Shown here: positions 48,001 to 61,100 of the stretch, one piece after another
Layout of the letters: each line of letters starts with the position of its first letter
How positions within the stretch are numbered: position 1 is the stretch's first letter
DNA from: Saccopteryx bilineata
Taxonomy: Eukaryota; Chordata; Mammalia; Chiroptera; Emballonuridae
DNA length: 64,000 nucleotides
Reading direction: 5' to 3'
Assembly: GCF_036850765.1 (NCBI RefSeq)
Contig: NC_089492.1
Coordinates: 202,088,276-202,152,275 of the forward strand
The notes under the pieces: generated by a model
The model's input: the letters and a program-made list of their open reading frames with translations, nothing else
Databases searched by the model: none
What the model was told of the DNA's origin: nothing
Program-made: the position numbers and the translations under genes

Positions 48001-51000
48001 ACTGCTTATATACCCTTGCTCACACACGGGTGGGGGGTTGGAGCATGACATCATGGCATAGGCTGGCAACATTTGTTTAGGGGATACTGTAATAATATTC
48101 TTAAGGTAAATTATTTTGTCTTTTATTGAAGAGTCTTTTACTAGAATATGATAAGCAGTCAGAGCAGTTGGATATAGAAAAAGGACGTGCTAAAACTTTT
48201 GAGCATCATATAGAAGACCTTACAAGAGAATTAAAGAATTCAACCTTTCAGGTAACTTTATTTTTATTATTATTTATATCCCCTCTTCTTTTCCAAGTGA
48301 GAGGAAGGGAGCTAGAGAGATAGACTCCCATATGCCCCAATTGGAGTCCACGTGGCAACCCACCCACCCCCATCTGAGACCAATGTTCTGCCCATCTGGG
48401 GCCATGCTCTCAACCGAGCTATTTTTAGCACCTGAGTTGGAGGTTCCACAGAGCCATCCTAAGCGCTTAGGGCTGATGCACTTGAACCAATCGAGCCATG
48501 GCTGTTGTAGGGGAGGAGAGAGACAGAGACAGAGAAAGGGGAGGGGGAAGGGTGGAGAAGCATATGGTTGCTTCTCCTGTGTGTCCTGACCGGGAATCAA
48601 ATCTGGGGCATCCACATGCCAGACCAATGCTCTACCACTGAGCCAACTGGCAGGGGCCTCAGATAACTTTAAATTGAGCGAATGCAGACTTGAAAATTGT
48701 AAAATGTGTATTTCAATTTCAATATTTTAAATAACTTAATTTTCTTTTTTCCACTGTTGCAAAAAAAACTAGCAGCTATCCTGTTACTGCTCTAATCTCA
48801 GTTTTCTCCTAAGATTTTTTATTTTTGTTTCGTTTTGCCTTTTTTCTGCCACTGTTCCTTTTCTCTTGTAATGTTCACCAAATATCAGTAATAATAGTGC
48901 TTTTTTAATCACTTGATTGATTTTTTTTATTTATTTATTTTTATTATTATTATTATTTTTTGTATTTTTCTGAAGCTAGAAACTGGGAGAGACAGTCAGA
49001 TAGACTCCTGCATGCACCCAACCGGGACCCACCCGGCACGCCCACCAGGGGGCGACGCTCTGCCCCTCCGGGGCGTCGCTCTGCTGCAACCAGAGCCACT
49101 CTAGCGCCTGGGGCAGAGGCCACAGAGCCATCCCCAGTGCCCGGGCCATCCTTGCTCCAATGGAGCCTCGGCTGTGGGAGGGGAAGAGAGAGACAGAGAG
49201 GAAGGAGAGGGGGAGGGATGGAGAAGCAGATGGGTGCTTCTCCTGTGTGCCCTGGCTGGGAATCGAACCCAGGACCTCTACACACCAGGCCGATGCTCTA
49301 CCACTGAGCCAACCGGCCAGGGCCTATTGATTTTTTTTTTAAAGAGAGAGAAGGAAACATTAATTTGTTGTTCCACAGTGGTTGATTCTTATATTCGCCC
49401 CAACCAGGGATAGAACCCACAACCTTGGCATATAGGGATGATTCTCTACCCAACTGAGCTACCCTGCCAGGGCCAATACTGACAGTCTTTAAAACAGCCA
49501 CACCTGACCTGTGATGGTGCGGTGGATAAAGTGTCAACCTGAAATATTGTGGTCTGTGGTTTGAAACCCTGGGCTTGCCCGGTCAAGTCACATATGGGAG
49601 TTGATGCTTCCTGCTCTTTCACCCACCATTCTCTTTCTCTCTCTCTCTCCCCCACCCTCTGCCTCTCTAAAATGAATTAAAAAAAACAAAACAAACTTAA
49701 CCTCAAGTTAACATTGTTATTCTCTCTCTCTCTCTTTTTTTTTTTTTTACAGGGACAGAGAGAGAGTCAGAGAGAGGGATAGACAGGGACAGACAGACAA
49801 GAACGGAGAGAGATGAGAAGCATCAATTATCAGTTTTTCGTTGCGACACCTTAGTTGTTCATTGATTCCTTTTTCATATGTGCCTTGACTGTGGGCCTTC
49901 AGCAGACCGAGTAACCCCTTGCTTGAGGCAGCAACCTTGGGTCCAAGCTGGTGAGCTTTTCGCTCAAGCCAGATGAGCCTGTGCTCAAGCTGGAGATCTT
50001 GGGGTCTCGAACCTGGGTCCTCCACATCCCAGTCCGACGCTCTGTCCACTGTGCCACTGCCTGGTTAGGCTTGTCATTCTTTGGGACTGATTTCAAAATC
50101 TTCATTTTCTGTATATGCCACCATTCTAGTGTGAAAAATTAAATTCTGATAATGATGATCTCTGGGCTCGTGTTGAGACACTACAATCTAATGCCAAGTT
50201 ACTGGAAGTGCAGATTTTAGAAGTTCAAAAAGCCAAAGCAATGGCAGACAAAGAGTTGGAGGCTGAAAAACTTAAGAAAGAGCAGAAGATAAAGGTAAAA
50301 ACAGTCCTGTGAGATTAATTCATGTTGCATGTTGATGTTTTTATCAAAGTATTATTTAAAAGTTGGAGAGATTAACGAGTAGCATTTGTGAGTACAGCAG
50401 AGTTATTAAACCCTTAATGTGTGCTGACTATGAATTTGAGAATCTAAGCAATGATTTTTTTAAATATTGAAAGATTTCAAACATTTTGTATTTTATTATG
50501 TCATATTTATTTTATAGTTCCATTTATTTTATAGTTCTTTACCAATACTTATTATTTTTAATTGAGAGGAGGGGAGATAGACAGATTCCTGCATGTGCCC
50601 TGACTGAGATCCACCTGACAAGCCTCAGTACCTAGGGCTGACACTCCACTGGTTGCAGGAGGGGAAAAGAGAGAGAAGGTGGAGGGAAGAAGCAAATGGT
50701 CACTTCTCATCTGTTCCCTGACTGGGGAGGTCCACATGCTGGGCTAATGTGTCCACTGAACCAGCCAGCCAGGGCCACCAATACCTTTCTAAATGTTGAT
50801 TGGCTTGGGGTGTGGGAGTGGCAGTGTTTTTATTTTTAATTTTAGGAGCATGCCAGTTCTGTAAGTGAACTTGAAGAACTTCGGGTACAACTTCAAAAGG
50901 AAAAGAAACAGCTACAGAAAACCATGCAAGAATTAGAGCTGGTTAAAAAGGTAAATAAAACATCAGAATCAAAATTGATGACAGTATTTACATTTGTTAA

Positions 51001-54000
51001 ACTATGAACATTGGAAAGATTGACTTGGGAGTTGAACACACAGTACGGTATACACAGATGTGTTGTAGAATTGTGATCCCAAAATCTGTATAATTGTGTT
51101 AACTGGTGTCACCCTAATAAATTCAATTAGAAGAAAAAAAAATATCCAAGATACAGTCTAAACTTTAAAAAAATATTTCAAAAACAAGATTACTTGTGGT
51201 ACTAAAATAATCATTTATTGTTATTATACTTGCCTCAAAATATTGAAAATTCAACTTATTTGCTTTTTTCTCTGCCTCCAGAAGAATCTAGGCTCATGAA
51301 TTAGATTTTGATGTGATATTTTATTTTTGTACATAAATGTATGATTCGTGAAGATTTAATGTCTAAAGTTGAAATTTATATTTACAACTTTGGCTAATTT
51401 AGCTCAACTTTCTCAAAGATGAAGCTAAAAAGAAAGGTACTATACAAGTTGCTTAAAATATTATTATTTATAAATAAGAGCCTAACAAGAAAACTACCAG
51501 TTGTGGTTAATAAACATTATAATGACATACAATGAAATTGTGAAAGTTGGATTAAACTATTAGAAAACACATTTTGAAATTACAAACTAGAACATATTCA
51601 ACTTCTAGTTTTTCCATTCTTGTATAAACTTTATTTCAGAAAAGCACAGTAGATTCTCTTTATTCTTTTGGCATCATTTCAGCAATTTTACAAATGAAAT
51701 GAAGTGATTATTACTTTGTGGATCTTTTACTTAACAATATGTGCAGGATGCCCAACAAACCACATTGATGAATATGGAAATAGCTGATTATGAACGTTTG
51801 ATGAAAGAACTGAATCAAAAGCTAACTAATAAAAATAGCAAGATAGAAGATTTGGAGCAAGAAAAAAAAATTCAAAAACAGAAACAAGAAACACTGAAAG
51901 AAGAAATAAGTGAGTAAAACACGGTTCACTCTAACTTAACAGTAGTTTTGTCATAATAGAATACAGGAGAGCAACATCAGTTGTTCATTTTACTAATTAT
52001 TTACTGCCAACCAGGTGTTTCACGCAGTGCTAGCTGCTATTAAGGACCAGGAAGTTGTGAAACCATTTGTGTTTCAAATGTTTACACTCTGTGTTGTTGC
52101 ACAGTGATTCACTTAAATGTTTGTTCAGTATCTGCTGTGTGAGCAATACAAAGATAAAAGAGCGTCTTTTGTTTTCAGCAGAGTGGGTGATTTAAATAGC
52201 AGTGACATCTTTCTTTTTAAGGTAATTGTATTCCATTTTATCCATAAAAGAATTTCTTTTTTTTTTTTTTTTTTCTGAAGCTGGAAACAGGGAGAGACAG
52301 TCAGACAGACTCCCGCATGCGCCCGACCGGGATCCACCCGGCACGCCCACCAGGGGCGACGCTCTGCCCACCAGGGGGCGATAATCTGCCCATCCTGGGC
52401 GTCGCCATGTTGCGACCAGAGCCACTCTAGCGCCTGGGGCAGAGGCCACAGAGCCATCCCCAGCGCCCGGGCCATCTTTGCTCCAATGGAGCCTTGGCTG
52501 CGGGAGGGGAAGAGAGAGACAGAGAGGAAAGCGCGGTGGAGGGGTGGAGAAGCAAATGGGCGCTTCTCCTGTGTGCCCTGGCCGGGAATCGAACCCGGGT
52601 CCTCCGCACGCTAGGCCGACGCTCTACCGCTGAGCCAACTGGCCAGGGCAAAAGAATTTCTAATATAAGCATTTATTCATTATAGAGAGGGAAGAAAGAG
52701 AGAGAGGAAGGGGGAGGAGCAGGTAGCATCAACTCCCATATGTGCCTTGACCAGGCAAGCCCAGGGTTTTGAACCGGCAACCTCAGCATTTCCAGGTTGA
52801 TGCTTTATCCACTGTGCCACCACAGGTTAGGCTCTAATATAAGCATTGAAAGCTATGAATATCTCTTTAGACCTAGCTCCTTCAGCTACATCTCGCAGAT
52901 GGATATATTGTTTCTATTTTAATTCATCCCAGAATTTTTATTTTTTAAAAACATTTTATTTAGTGAGAGGAGGGGAGACAGAGACAGACTACAGCATGTG
53001 CCTGACCAGGATCCCCCTGGAAAGCCCATTAGGGGACAGTGCTCTGCCCATTTGGGGCCCTTGCTCCATTTTAACCATTTTCTTTTAGCACCTGAGTTGG
53101 AGGCCATGGAACCATTCTGAGTGCCTGGGTCCATCTCATTCTAATCCAGCCATGGCTGCAGGAGGGGAAGAGAAAGAGATAGAAACGAGACGGGGAGGGG
53201 TGTCGAAGCAGATGGTTCCTTCTCCTGTGTGCTCTGGTGGGGAATCAAATCCAGGCCATTCACACGCTGGTCAGTACTCTACCACTGAGCCAACCAGACA
53301 GGGCCCAGTATATTTTTTATTCTTTCATTGGATATTCGTATGACTTTCTATGTTAGTTTATATGAATTAGGAAAAAATGGCTACTCTGTAGGCTGTGTGT
53401 GCAGGCCAGTGGGAGCCAAATGGGTGCCTAAGGGCACTGGCTTACAATGCCAAATGGCTCTCCTGCTTCCTCCCTTTGTTTTGGGCCAAAATGGGTTCTG
53501 GGGGTGTTTCTGGGACCGTGCTGCAGAGAACTTGCAGGGAGATCTGAGCACCCACCCTGTGTAGGTGGATGGGGACATAAACAATGGCACCAGCCCCTCC
53601 AACCTTGGCAAATTCCCTCAATATTAGGAGAACTCCCATAGTTCCCAGCCTTCTTGTAATAGTTTTTGTCTTGCTTGTTGTGCATAAAGCAGCCTTGTGT
53701 AGAAATGTGTTTTGTGTGGGCTCCACGTGCTGGTTATTTTGGGGGAAGCGGGTTGGAGCTGGGGAGGCACTTATAGTGCCTGGGGCACTGGCTTGCTGGG
53801 CTGGAGTGACCAGATGAGGCAGGGAGGCCAGTTGCATGTAAAGATGCCCTGTTGTTCCTACTTGCTCCCTTTGTTCAGAGGAAGCACCTGTGGTGATCTT
53901 GCAGGAAGGTACATAGGTGGAGAGGCCATAAACACTGTTGCTTACAGGTTTCTAGAGCTTTTCCAGCCTGTCTGTGCAGTTTGTGTTCTTGTTTGTTGTT

Positions 54001-57000
54001 TAGAAGTTGTTTGGCATGAGTACTTGCTCTCCCTATATATATATATTTGAGTGTGGTTAGCATCTTCCACCACTGCCAACTTTGACCTCCTCAGTTTTCT
54101 AATTGGTAACAAGAACATAAGGCCAGATTATGTTATTCCCTCATGGCCAGAAGCAGAAGTTCCGTAAAATAATTTGAGGTAGGTTCAAAGGTATTACTGG
54201 CCAGTAAGAGTTTAGAGATATGAATGATGAGGAAAAGGGATGAAAGGAAATATTGAAATATAGAACTAACCAGTAAAGTCAGACATGATATCAACACACG
54301 AAGTGCACGTTCTTTGTACCTTTGTTATCAGTAAAGGTCTCCCATTAATTTGGCTTTGACCTTCTCAGAAGCCAGAGTACAGACAGAGAGATTATCAGTG
54401 ACAAAGCTTATAATATCTATAAATAGTAGAACAAACATGATGCTTCTGAGAGACACAGCTTTTCCTGGTACTAAGATGTGTGAACGAACATTTTTTTAGA
54501 CATTTTTAAAAAGGAACACTATGTCATATGGGATCAATGGTCCCAGAACTGACTTCACTGTCTTACAGTATTCAGAGAGCTTTTTAGAAAGCCCAGGCAC
54601 AAAGGTGAAGAATCAGTATCTTAATGGTTGGGACCTTGAAATCTGTGTTTTTAAAAGGCTGATAAGTGATTTTAAAGTTAATTCTAGCCTGGCCCTGGCC
54701 CGTTGGCTCAGCGGTAGAGCGTCGGCCTGGCGTGCGGGGGACCCGGGTTCGATTCCCGGCCAGGGCACATAGGAGAAGCGCCCATTTGCTTCTCCACCCC
54801 CCCCCCCCTTCCTCTCTGTCTCTCTCTCTGGTCCCCTCCCGCAGCCAAGGCTCTATTGGAGCAAGGATGGCCCGGGTGCTGGGGATGGCTCCTTGGCCTC
54901 TGCCCCAGGCACTAGAGTGGCTCTGGTCGCGGCAGAGCGACCCCCCCCCCCCCCAGGGGCAGAACATCGCCCCCTGGTGGGCAGAGTGTCGCCCCTGGTG
55001 GGTGTGCCGGGTGGATCCCGGTCGGGTGCATTCGGGAGTCTGTCTGACTGTCTCTCCCCGTTTCCAGCTTCAGAAAAATACAAAGAAAAAAAAAAAAAAA
55101 GTTAATTCTAGCCTAGGAGTGTCAAATATCCAGAAATAACAAAATTAAAACTACAAATTCAATAGATAGTATTAGGTAAGAGTTTATTGTGTATATAAGA
55201 ACAGTTCACAGCGCAATCCAGGGATGCGCTGCAGCGATGGTGGCGGCCGCAGATGATGAGGCTTACTTCCAGAGGGGCAGTCTGTTCTGGCTCACCGTCA
55301 TCACCCTCTCCTTTGGCTACTACACGTGGGTTGTCTTCTGGCCTCAGAGTGTTCCTTATCAGAACCTAGGGCCCCTGGGCTTGTTCAGTCAGTACTTGGT
55401 GGACCATCATCACACCCTCCTGCACAATGGATATTGGCTTGCCTGGCTGATTCACGTGGGAGAGTCCTTGTATGCCATGGCATTATGCAAAGAGAGATTC
55501 AGAAAGAGGGACAGGGACAGACAAACAAAAGGGAGAGAGATGAAAAGCATCAGTTTTTCGTCGCGGCACCGTTAGTTGTTCATTGATTGCTTTGTCATAT
55601 GTGCCTTGAATGGAGGCCAATAGCAGAGCAAGTGACCCATTACTCAAGCCACGGAACTTGGACTTCAAGCCAGCGACCTTTGGGCTCAAGCCACCTACCT
55701 TGGGGTCAATTATTTCACACTCAAGCCAGCGACCCGCGCTCAAGCCAGATGAGCCCAGGCTCATGCTGGTGACCTCTGCGCTTCGAACCTCAGTCTCCCA
55801 CATCCCAGTCCAACTCTATCTACTTTGCCACCTCCTGGTCAGGTGATTTCTCTTATTTTTTAAAAGAATTCTCTGTATAGCCCCAATGAAAACAAAAGAT
55901 TTGGAAGGAGGCTGCTTTCTAAAAAAAAAAAAAAAAAAAAAAGAACAGTTCACAACAGGGAGCATTTAGTTTTAAATACAGGTAGCTCAGGGCATGATAC
56001 CACAAGGTGGCTTATAAAGTCAAAATGAAAAAGTTGTTTAACTTTTACAGTGTTTGGTTATTACAATAGGGGCTTCCAGCCCACAAGGGATTAGTTAATG
56101 GTGATTATCGTATATCATTTTAGGAAGATGATTTAAGTTTTTAAATGATTATCAGAGGCAGTTACAAGAAGCACCCAAGTTAACAAGTTCAACTTGTTTT
56201 GCAGAGTAAGCTAAATTAAGTTTTATTTATGTGGCTTAAATGGTTTGGTCTGCTCAGGGAATTTTCAAGTCCAATCTTCATTTTGTTATACTTAATTTTA
56301 ATAAGAACCATGGATAATTTTAAATTGTATTTTCATTCATTCTCCACAATAAATAAAATAGCAAATCTTCCATGACTGTTTTGTAATGCAAGCTTCATTC
56401 AGCCTGTGGCCAAATCCCAACTCAATAAAGATGTTTCTGTGAATGAATAAACTAATAAAGTCCAAATGGGCATAGTTCTGATGACTACCTGTATCCAGGG
56501 ATAAAAGTGAGACTAATCAGATAGTTGAACAGATTGTATAGTTTCCAGACAATTCACTATACATATACCATTAACGATGCATAGACCATATCTTTCAGTT
56601 ACATCTTGGTGCAAGTAGCAGCAGACCTCTATGTTATATTCCCACAGTCAAACATTGGTTTTGTGAATTAGTGAATTTGTGTTATTTTTTTATTTTTTAT
56701 TTTATTTTTTGCATTTTTCTGAAGCTGGAAATGGGGAGAGACAGTCAGACAGACTCCCGCATGCGCCCGACCGGGATCCACCCGGCACGCCCACCAGGGG
56801 CGACGCTCTGCCCACCAGGGGGCGATGCTCTGCCCATCCTGGGCGTCGCCATGTTGCGACCAGAGCCACTCTAGTGCCTGAGGCAGAGGCCACAGAGCCA
56901 TCCCCAGCGCCCGGGCCATCTTTGCTCCAATGGAGCCTTGGCTGCGGGAGGGGAGGAGAGAGACAGAGAGGAAGGCGCGGCGGAGGGGTGGAGAAGCAAA

Positions 57001-58068
57001 TGGACGCTTCTCCTATGTGCCCTGGCCGGGAATCGAACTCGGGTCCTCCGCACGCTAGGCCGACGCTCTACCGCTGAGCCAACCGGCCAGGGCTATTTGT
57101 GTTATTTTTGACACAGCTGAAAGAGAGGCTTAAACCTTGGAAAAATAAAAAATAAGTGCTTATTTTAGAAGACCACCCACTTCTCACTGATAAATAAGTA
57201 CAGAAATGAGTGGCACAGGCAGTGAGTGCTAAGAGTGCAGAGAGGAGAGAGATTCTGTTTACTGAGACACTTAGAATTTGGGGCTCCATTGAGCCTTGAA
57301 GTTACCTTGAAGGTTTGTAGAGAAAAAGCTGATTGAGAAGGATATTCTTTTCTGCAGTCATGATAGGGGCAAAAATTTTAAGAACTTTATTTTAGAAGGT
57401 TTGACTAGTTGGAATGAAGGCTTGACCTTTTAGGAAGAAGTGAAGCATGATTTGGAAGATATTTTTCATCCAATTCATTAAGTATCTGAAGTACTTGAAT
57501 ACCAGAATGTATTTGGGCCCTTTTTAAACATGGTTGATTAATTAGTTCACTTGGTTAGAGTGTCCTCCCATTATGCTAAGGTTGTGGGTTTGACTTCCAG
57601 TGAGGGCGCATATGAGAATCACCCAGTGGATGCACAAATTAGGTTAACAACAAATCGATGTTTCTCTCTCTCTCTCTCTCTTGCTCTTTCCCTTACTCTA
57701 AAATCAATCAAAAAAATTAAAGACCCTGGCCAGTTGGCTCAGTTGTAGAGTCTTGGCCTGGTGTGTGGAAGTCAATTCCCGGCCAGGGCACACAGGAGAA
57801 GCGCCTATCTGCTTATCCACCCCTCCCCCTCTCCTTTCTCTTTCTCTCTTTTCCCCTCCTGCAGCCAAGGCTCCACTGGAGCAGAGTTGGCTGGGGCCTT
57901 GAGGTTGGCTCCATGGCCTTCACCTCAAGCACTAGAATGGTTCCAGTTGCAATGGAGGAACACCCCAGATGGGTGGAGCATTGCACCCTGGTGGGCATGC
58001 TGGGTGAATTCGGGTTGGGTGCATGTGGGAGTCTGTCTGCTTGACTCCCTGCTTCTCTCTTCAGAAAA

Positions 58069-58118
<50 letters not shown>

Positions 58119-61100
58119 TAAAGACAGTGGGGAATGTCAATCTACTTGTGTATCAATAGTATATCAAGGTAATTAGAATGGGGTAGAATCTTTTTTTTCT
58201 TAGATAGGGACAGAGCGGGACAGACAGGCAGGAAGGGAAAAAGATGAGAAGCATCAGTTCTTTGTGGCAGCACCTTAGTTGTTCATTGATTGCTTTCTCA
58301 TATGTGCCTTGATGGGGGGGAGTTATAGTAGAGTGAGTGTCCCCTTGTTCAAGCCAGCGACCTTGGGCTCAAGCCAGCAACCTTGGGCTTCAAGGCAGTG
58401 CCCATGGGGTCATGTCTGTGATCACACACTCAAGCCAGCGACACTGCGCCTAAGCTGGTGAGCCCGTGCTCAAGCCTGCAAACTTGGAGCTCAAGCCTAG
58501 GTCCTCTGCGTCCCAGTCTGATGCTCTATCTACTACGCCACCACCTGATCAGGCTGGGGTAAAATCATGGCAACAAAGGCCTTGGGAGTTGGAGCTAAGA
58601 AGTTGTGGTGGAGTAGAAAGAAGGAGGCATGAAGACAATGTTTCATACAATAAAATAACTGGTTGGGGATCTGGCCAGTTCGCTCAGTGGTAGAGTGTTG
58701 GCTTGGCATGTGGATATTCCAGGTTTGATTCTGGGTCAGGGCACACAAGAGAGGTGACCATCTGCTTCTCCACCCTTCCCCCCTTCTCTCTCTCTCTCTC
58801 TCTCTTCCTCTCCAGCTGCCATGGCTCGATTGCCTGAGCACATCGGCTCCAGGCACTGAGGATGGCTCTGTGGAGCCTCCACCTTAGGTGCTAAAAATAG
58901 CTCAGTTGCGAGCATGATCGCAAATGGGCAGAGAATCAACCCCAGATGGGGAGTTGCCAGGTGGATCCTGGTTGGGGATCTTTCTTTCTATCTTCCCTCC
59001 TCTCACTTGAAAAAGAAAAAAAAATGGTTGGCTCATTCTGCCTAATGAATTAGGAATGCCATTCTTAATCTTAAACCTCTAAGACATTTGACCACAGTGT
59101 AACTTTTTAACTTAATTCTCATTACTTTTTCACAGGAAAAGAGGGATATTTATTTTTCCTGAGACATGATTTAACTGTATATTTTATCTGCTGCTCTTCT
59201 TCCTTTCATGCCCTGTCCTCCTCCTACTCTATGCTGACCTTTTGAAATCCTTCCTAATTTTAAATGTTTCCTGTGCTATGGAAATGTTTCTGTCCCATGA
59301 AAACTGTATATAACCTTTAATCCATGTGGATCCCTAGAGCCTGTTGTATTTCTTTCTTAACATTATATTTTGCTTTACCTGATTGTGTCAGCCCCTAGTT
59401 TCACTCTGTATTTCTTTGAGTTCAGGGACTGACTATATGTTGTTTATCCTGGAGCACTTAACAAAGGCTCCATATGTAATTTGTGCTTTATAAAATGCTT
59501 TTTAGATCTATGTAAATAGCTACCAGGAAATAACGAAATAGATTTATCATAAAAAGGCATAGTTAAGATATATTTTTAGTCCTGGCTGGTTGGCTCAGTG
59601 GTAGAGCGTCGGCCTGGCGTGCAGGAGTCCTGGGTTCGATTCCCAGCCAGGGCACACAGGAGAAGCAACCATCTGCTTCTCCACCCCTCCCCCTCTCCTT
59701 CCTCTCTGTTTCTCTCTTCCCCTCCCGCAGCCAGGGCTCCATTGGAGCAAAGTTGGCCCGGGTGCTAGGGGTGGCTCTATGGCCTTTGCCCTAGGCGCTA
59801 GAATGGCTCTGGTTGCAACAGAGCAACGCCCCAGATGGGCAGAGCATCGCCCCCTGGTGGGCATGCCGGGTGGAACCCCGGTCGGGCGCAAGCGGGAGTC
59901 TGTCTGACTGCCTCCCTGTTTCCAACTTCAGAAAAATACAAAAAAAAAAACCCAAAACAAAAAAAGATATATTTTAAAAATATACCTGTTCATATTTACT
60001 GGGTAATACAATCTGTATGTGTGGATTTAACTACATAGAGTTAATCATTGCTTCTCAGATCTTTTAGCCGCATGGTTACACAGTGCTCGTATAATTGGTC
60101 TGAATGAGACATCATGCACACTCTTCTGTAAAGGACCAGAGAGTAAAGCTTCATGACTTACACGTGGTCTTTATCCTATATTCTTTGTTTATTTTACAGT
60201 AGACTGTAGCTAGATTTGGCCTGCTGGTTGTGGATGGGTACCTGGGACCTAAACAGGGAATCCCCTTGTTCCTTATCTCCGTTAGCGTAAAAGTTTTTTG
60301 TTTTCCTTATGTTTCAGTTTGTTCCTTGGTGAACTATTATTCACTGGCATATTATTTTTCATATGAACAACTGTAAACTTACTTTTGCTCCATACTGTAT
60401 ATACTAAAATATTTACAAATGAATGGATATCTTGTAAAAAAATAAGAAGAAGTGAGGACATAAAGAGTAGGTTCAGCCTGACCTGTGGTGGCGCAGTGGA
60501 TAAAGCGTCGACCTGGAAATGCTGAGGTCGCCGGTTCAAAACCCTGGCTTGCCTGGTCAAGGCACATATGGGAGTTGATGCTTCCAGCTCCTCCCCCCTG
60601 TCTCTCTCTCCTCTCTGTCTCTCTCTCTCCTCTCTAAAATGAATAAATAAAAGTAAAAAATAAAATTAAAAAAAAAAAAAAGAGTAGGTTCAGGAGTTGG
60701 CAGACTTGTTTTATAAAGGGCCAGCCTGTAAATATCATTATTTTAGGCCTTGTAGACCATATGCACTGTTATTTAAGTCTACTCTTGTTGCCCTAAAGCA
60801 GTCTTATACAATATGTAAACAAATAAGCCTGACTGTATTTTTATTAAAACTATTGACAGAAACAGGCAGCAGCCGGACTTAACCCACAAGCCTCACTTTG
60901 GGTCTGGGTGAAATGAGACTGACCACGTGTTGGTAACAGTTAAAGCCATGTGATGGGCACAGTGGGGTTTATTGCACTGTTGCTCCTATTGTCATGTAGG
61001 TTTGAAGCATTCCACAATAAAAAGCTAAGACAAGTTTCTTTAAGAGATAGATTAATACAAAGAAAAGACTCATCATTTGTTTATTTAAATTCATTCATAA

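Noticed and set aside
53328..53837. Overlapping open frames in a moderately GC-rich stretch as a small gene
   Set aside because: Frames on both strands overlap, none spans the duplicated unit, and no splice or promoter context supports coding.
55189..55575. A functional new TMEM254-like gene (128 codons open)
   Set aside because: Poly(A), target-site duplication and absence of introns mark a retrocopy; the C-terminus is SINE-derived and no promoter is visible.
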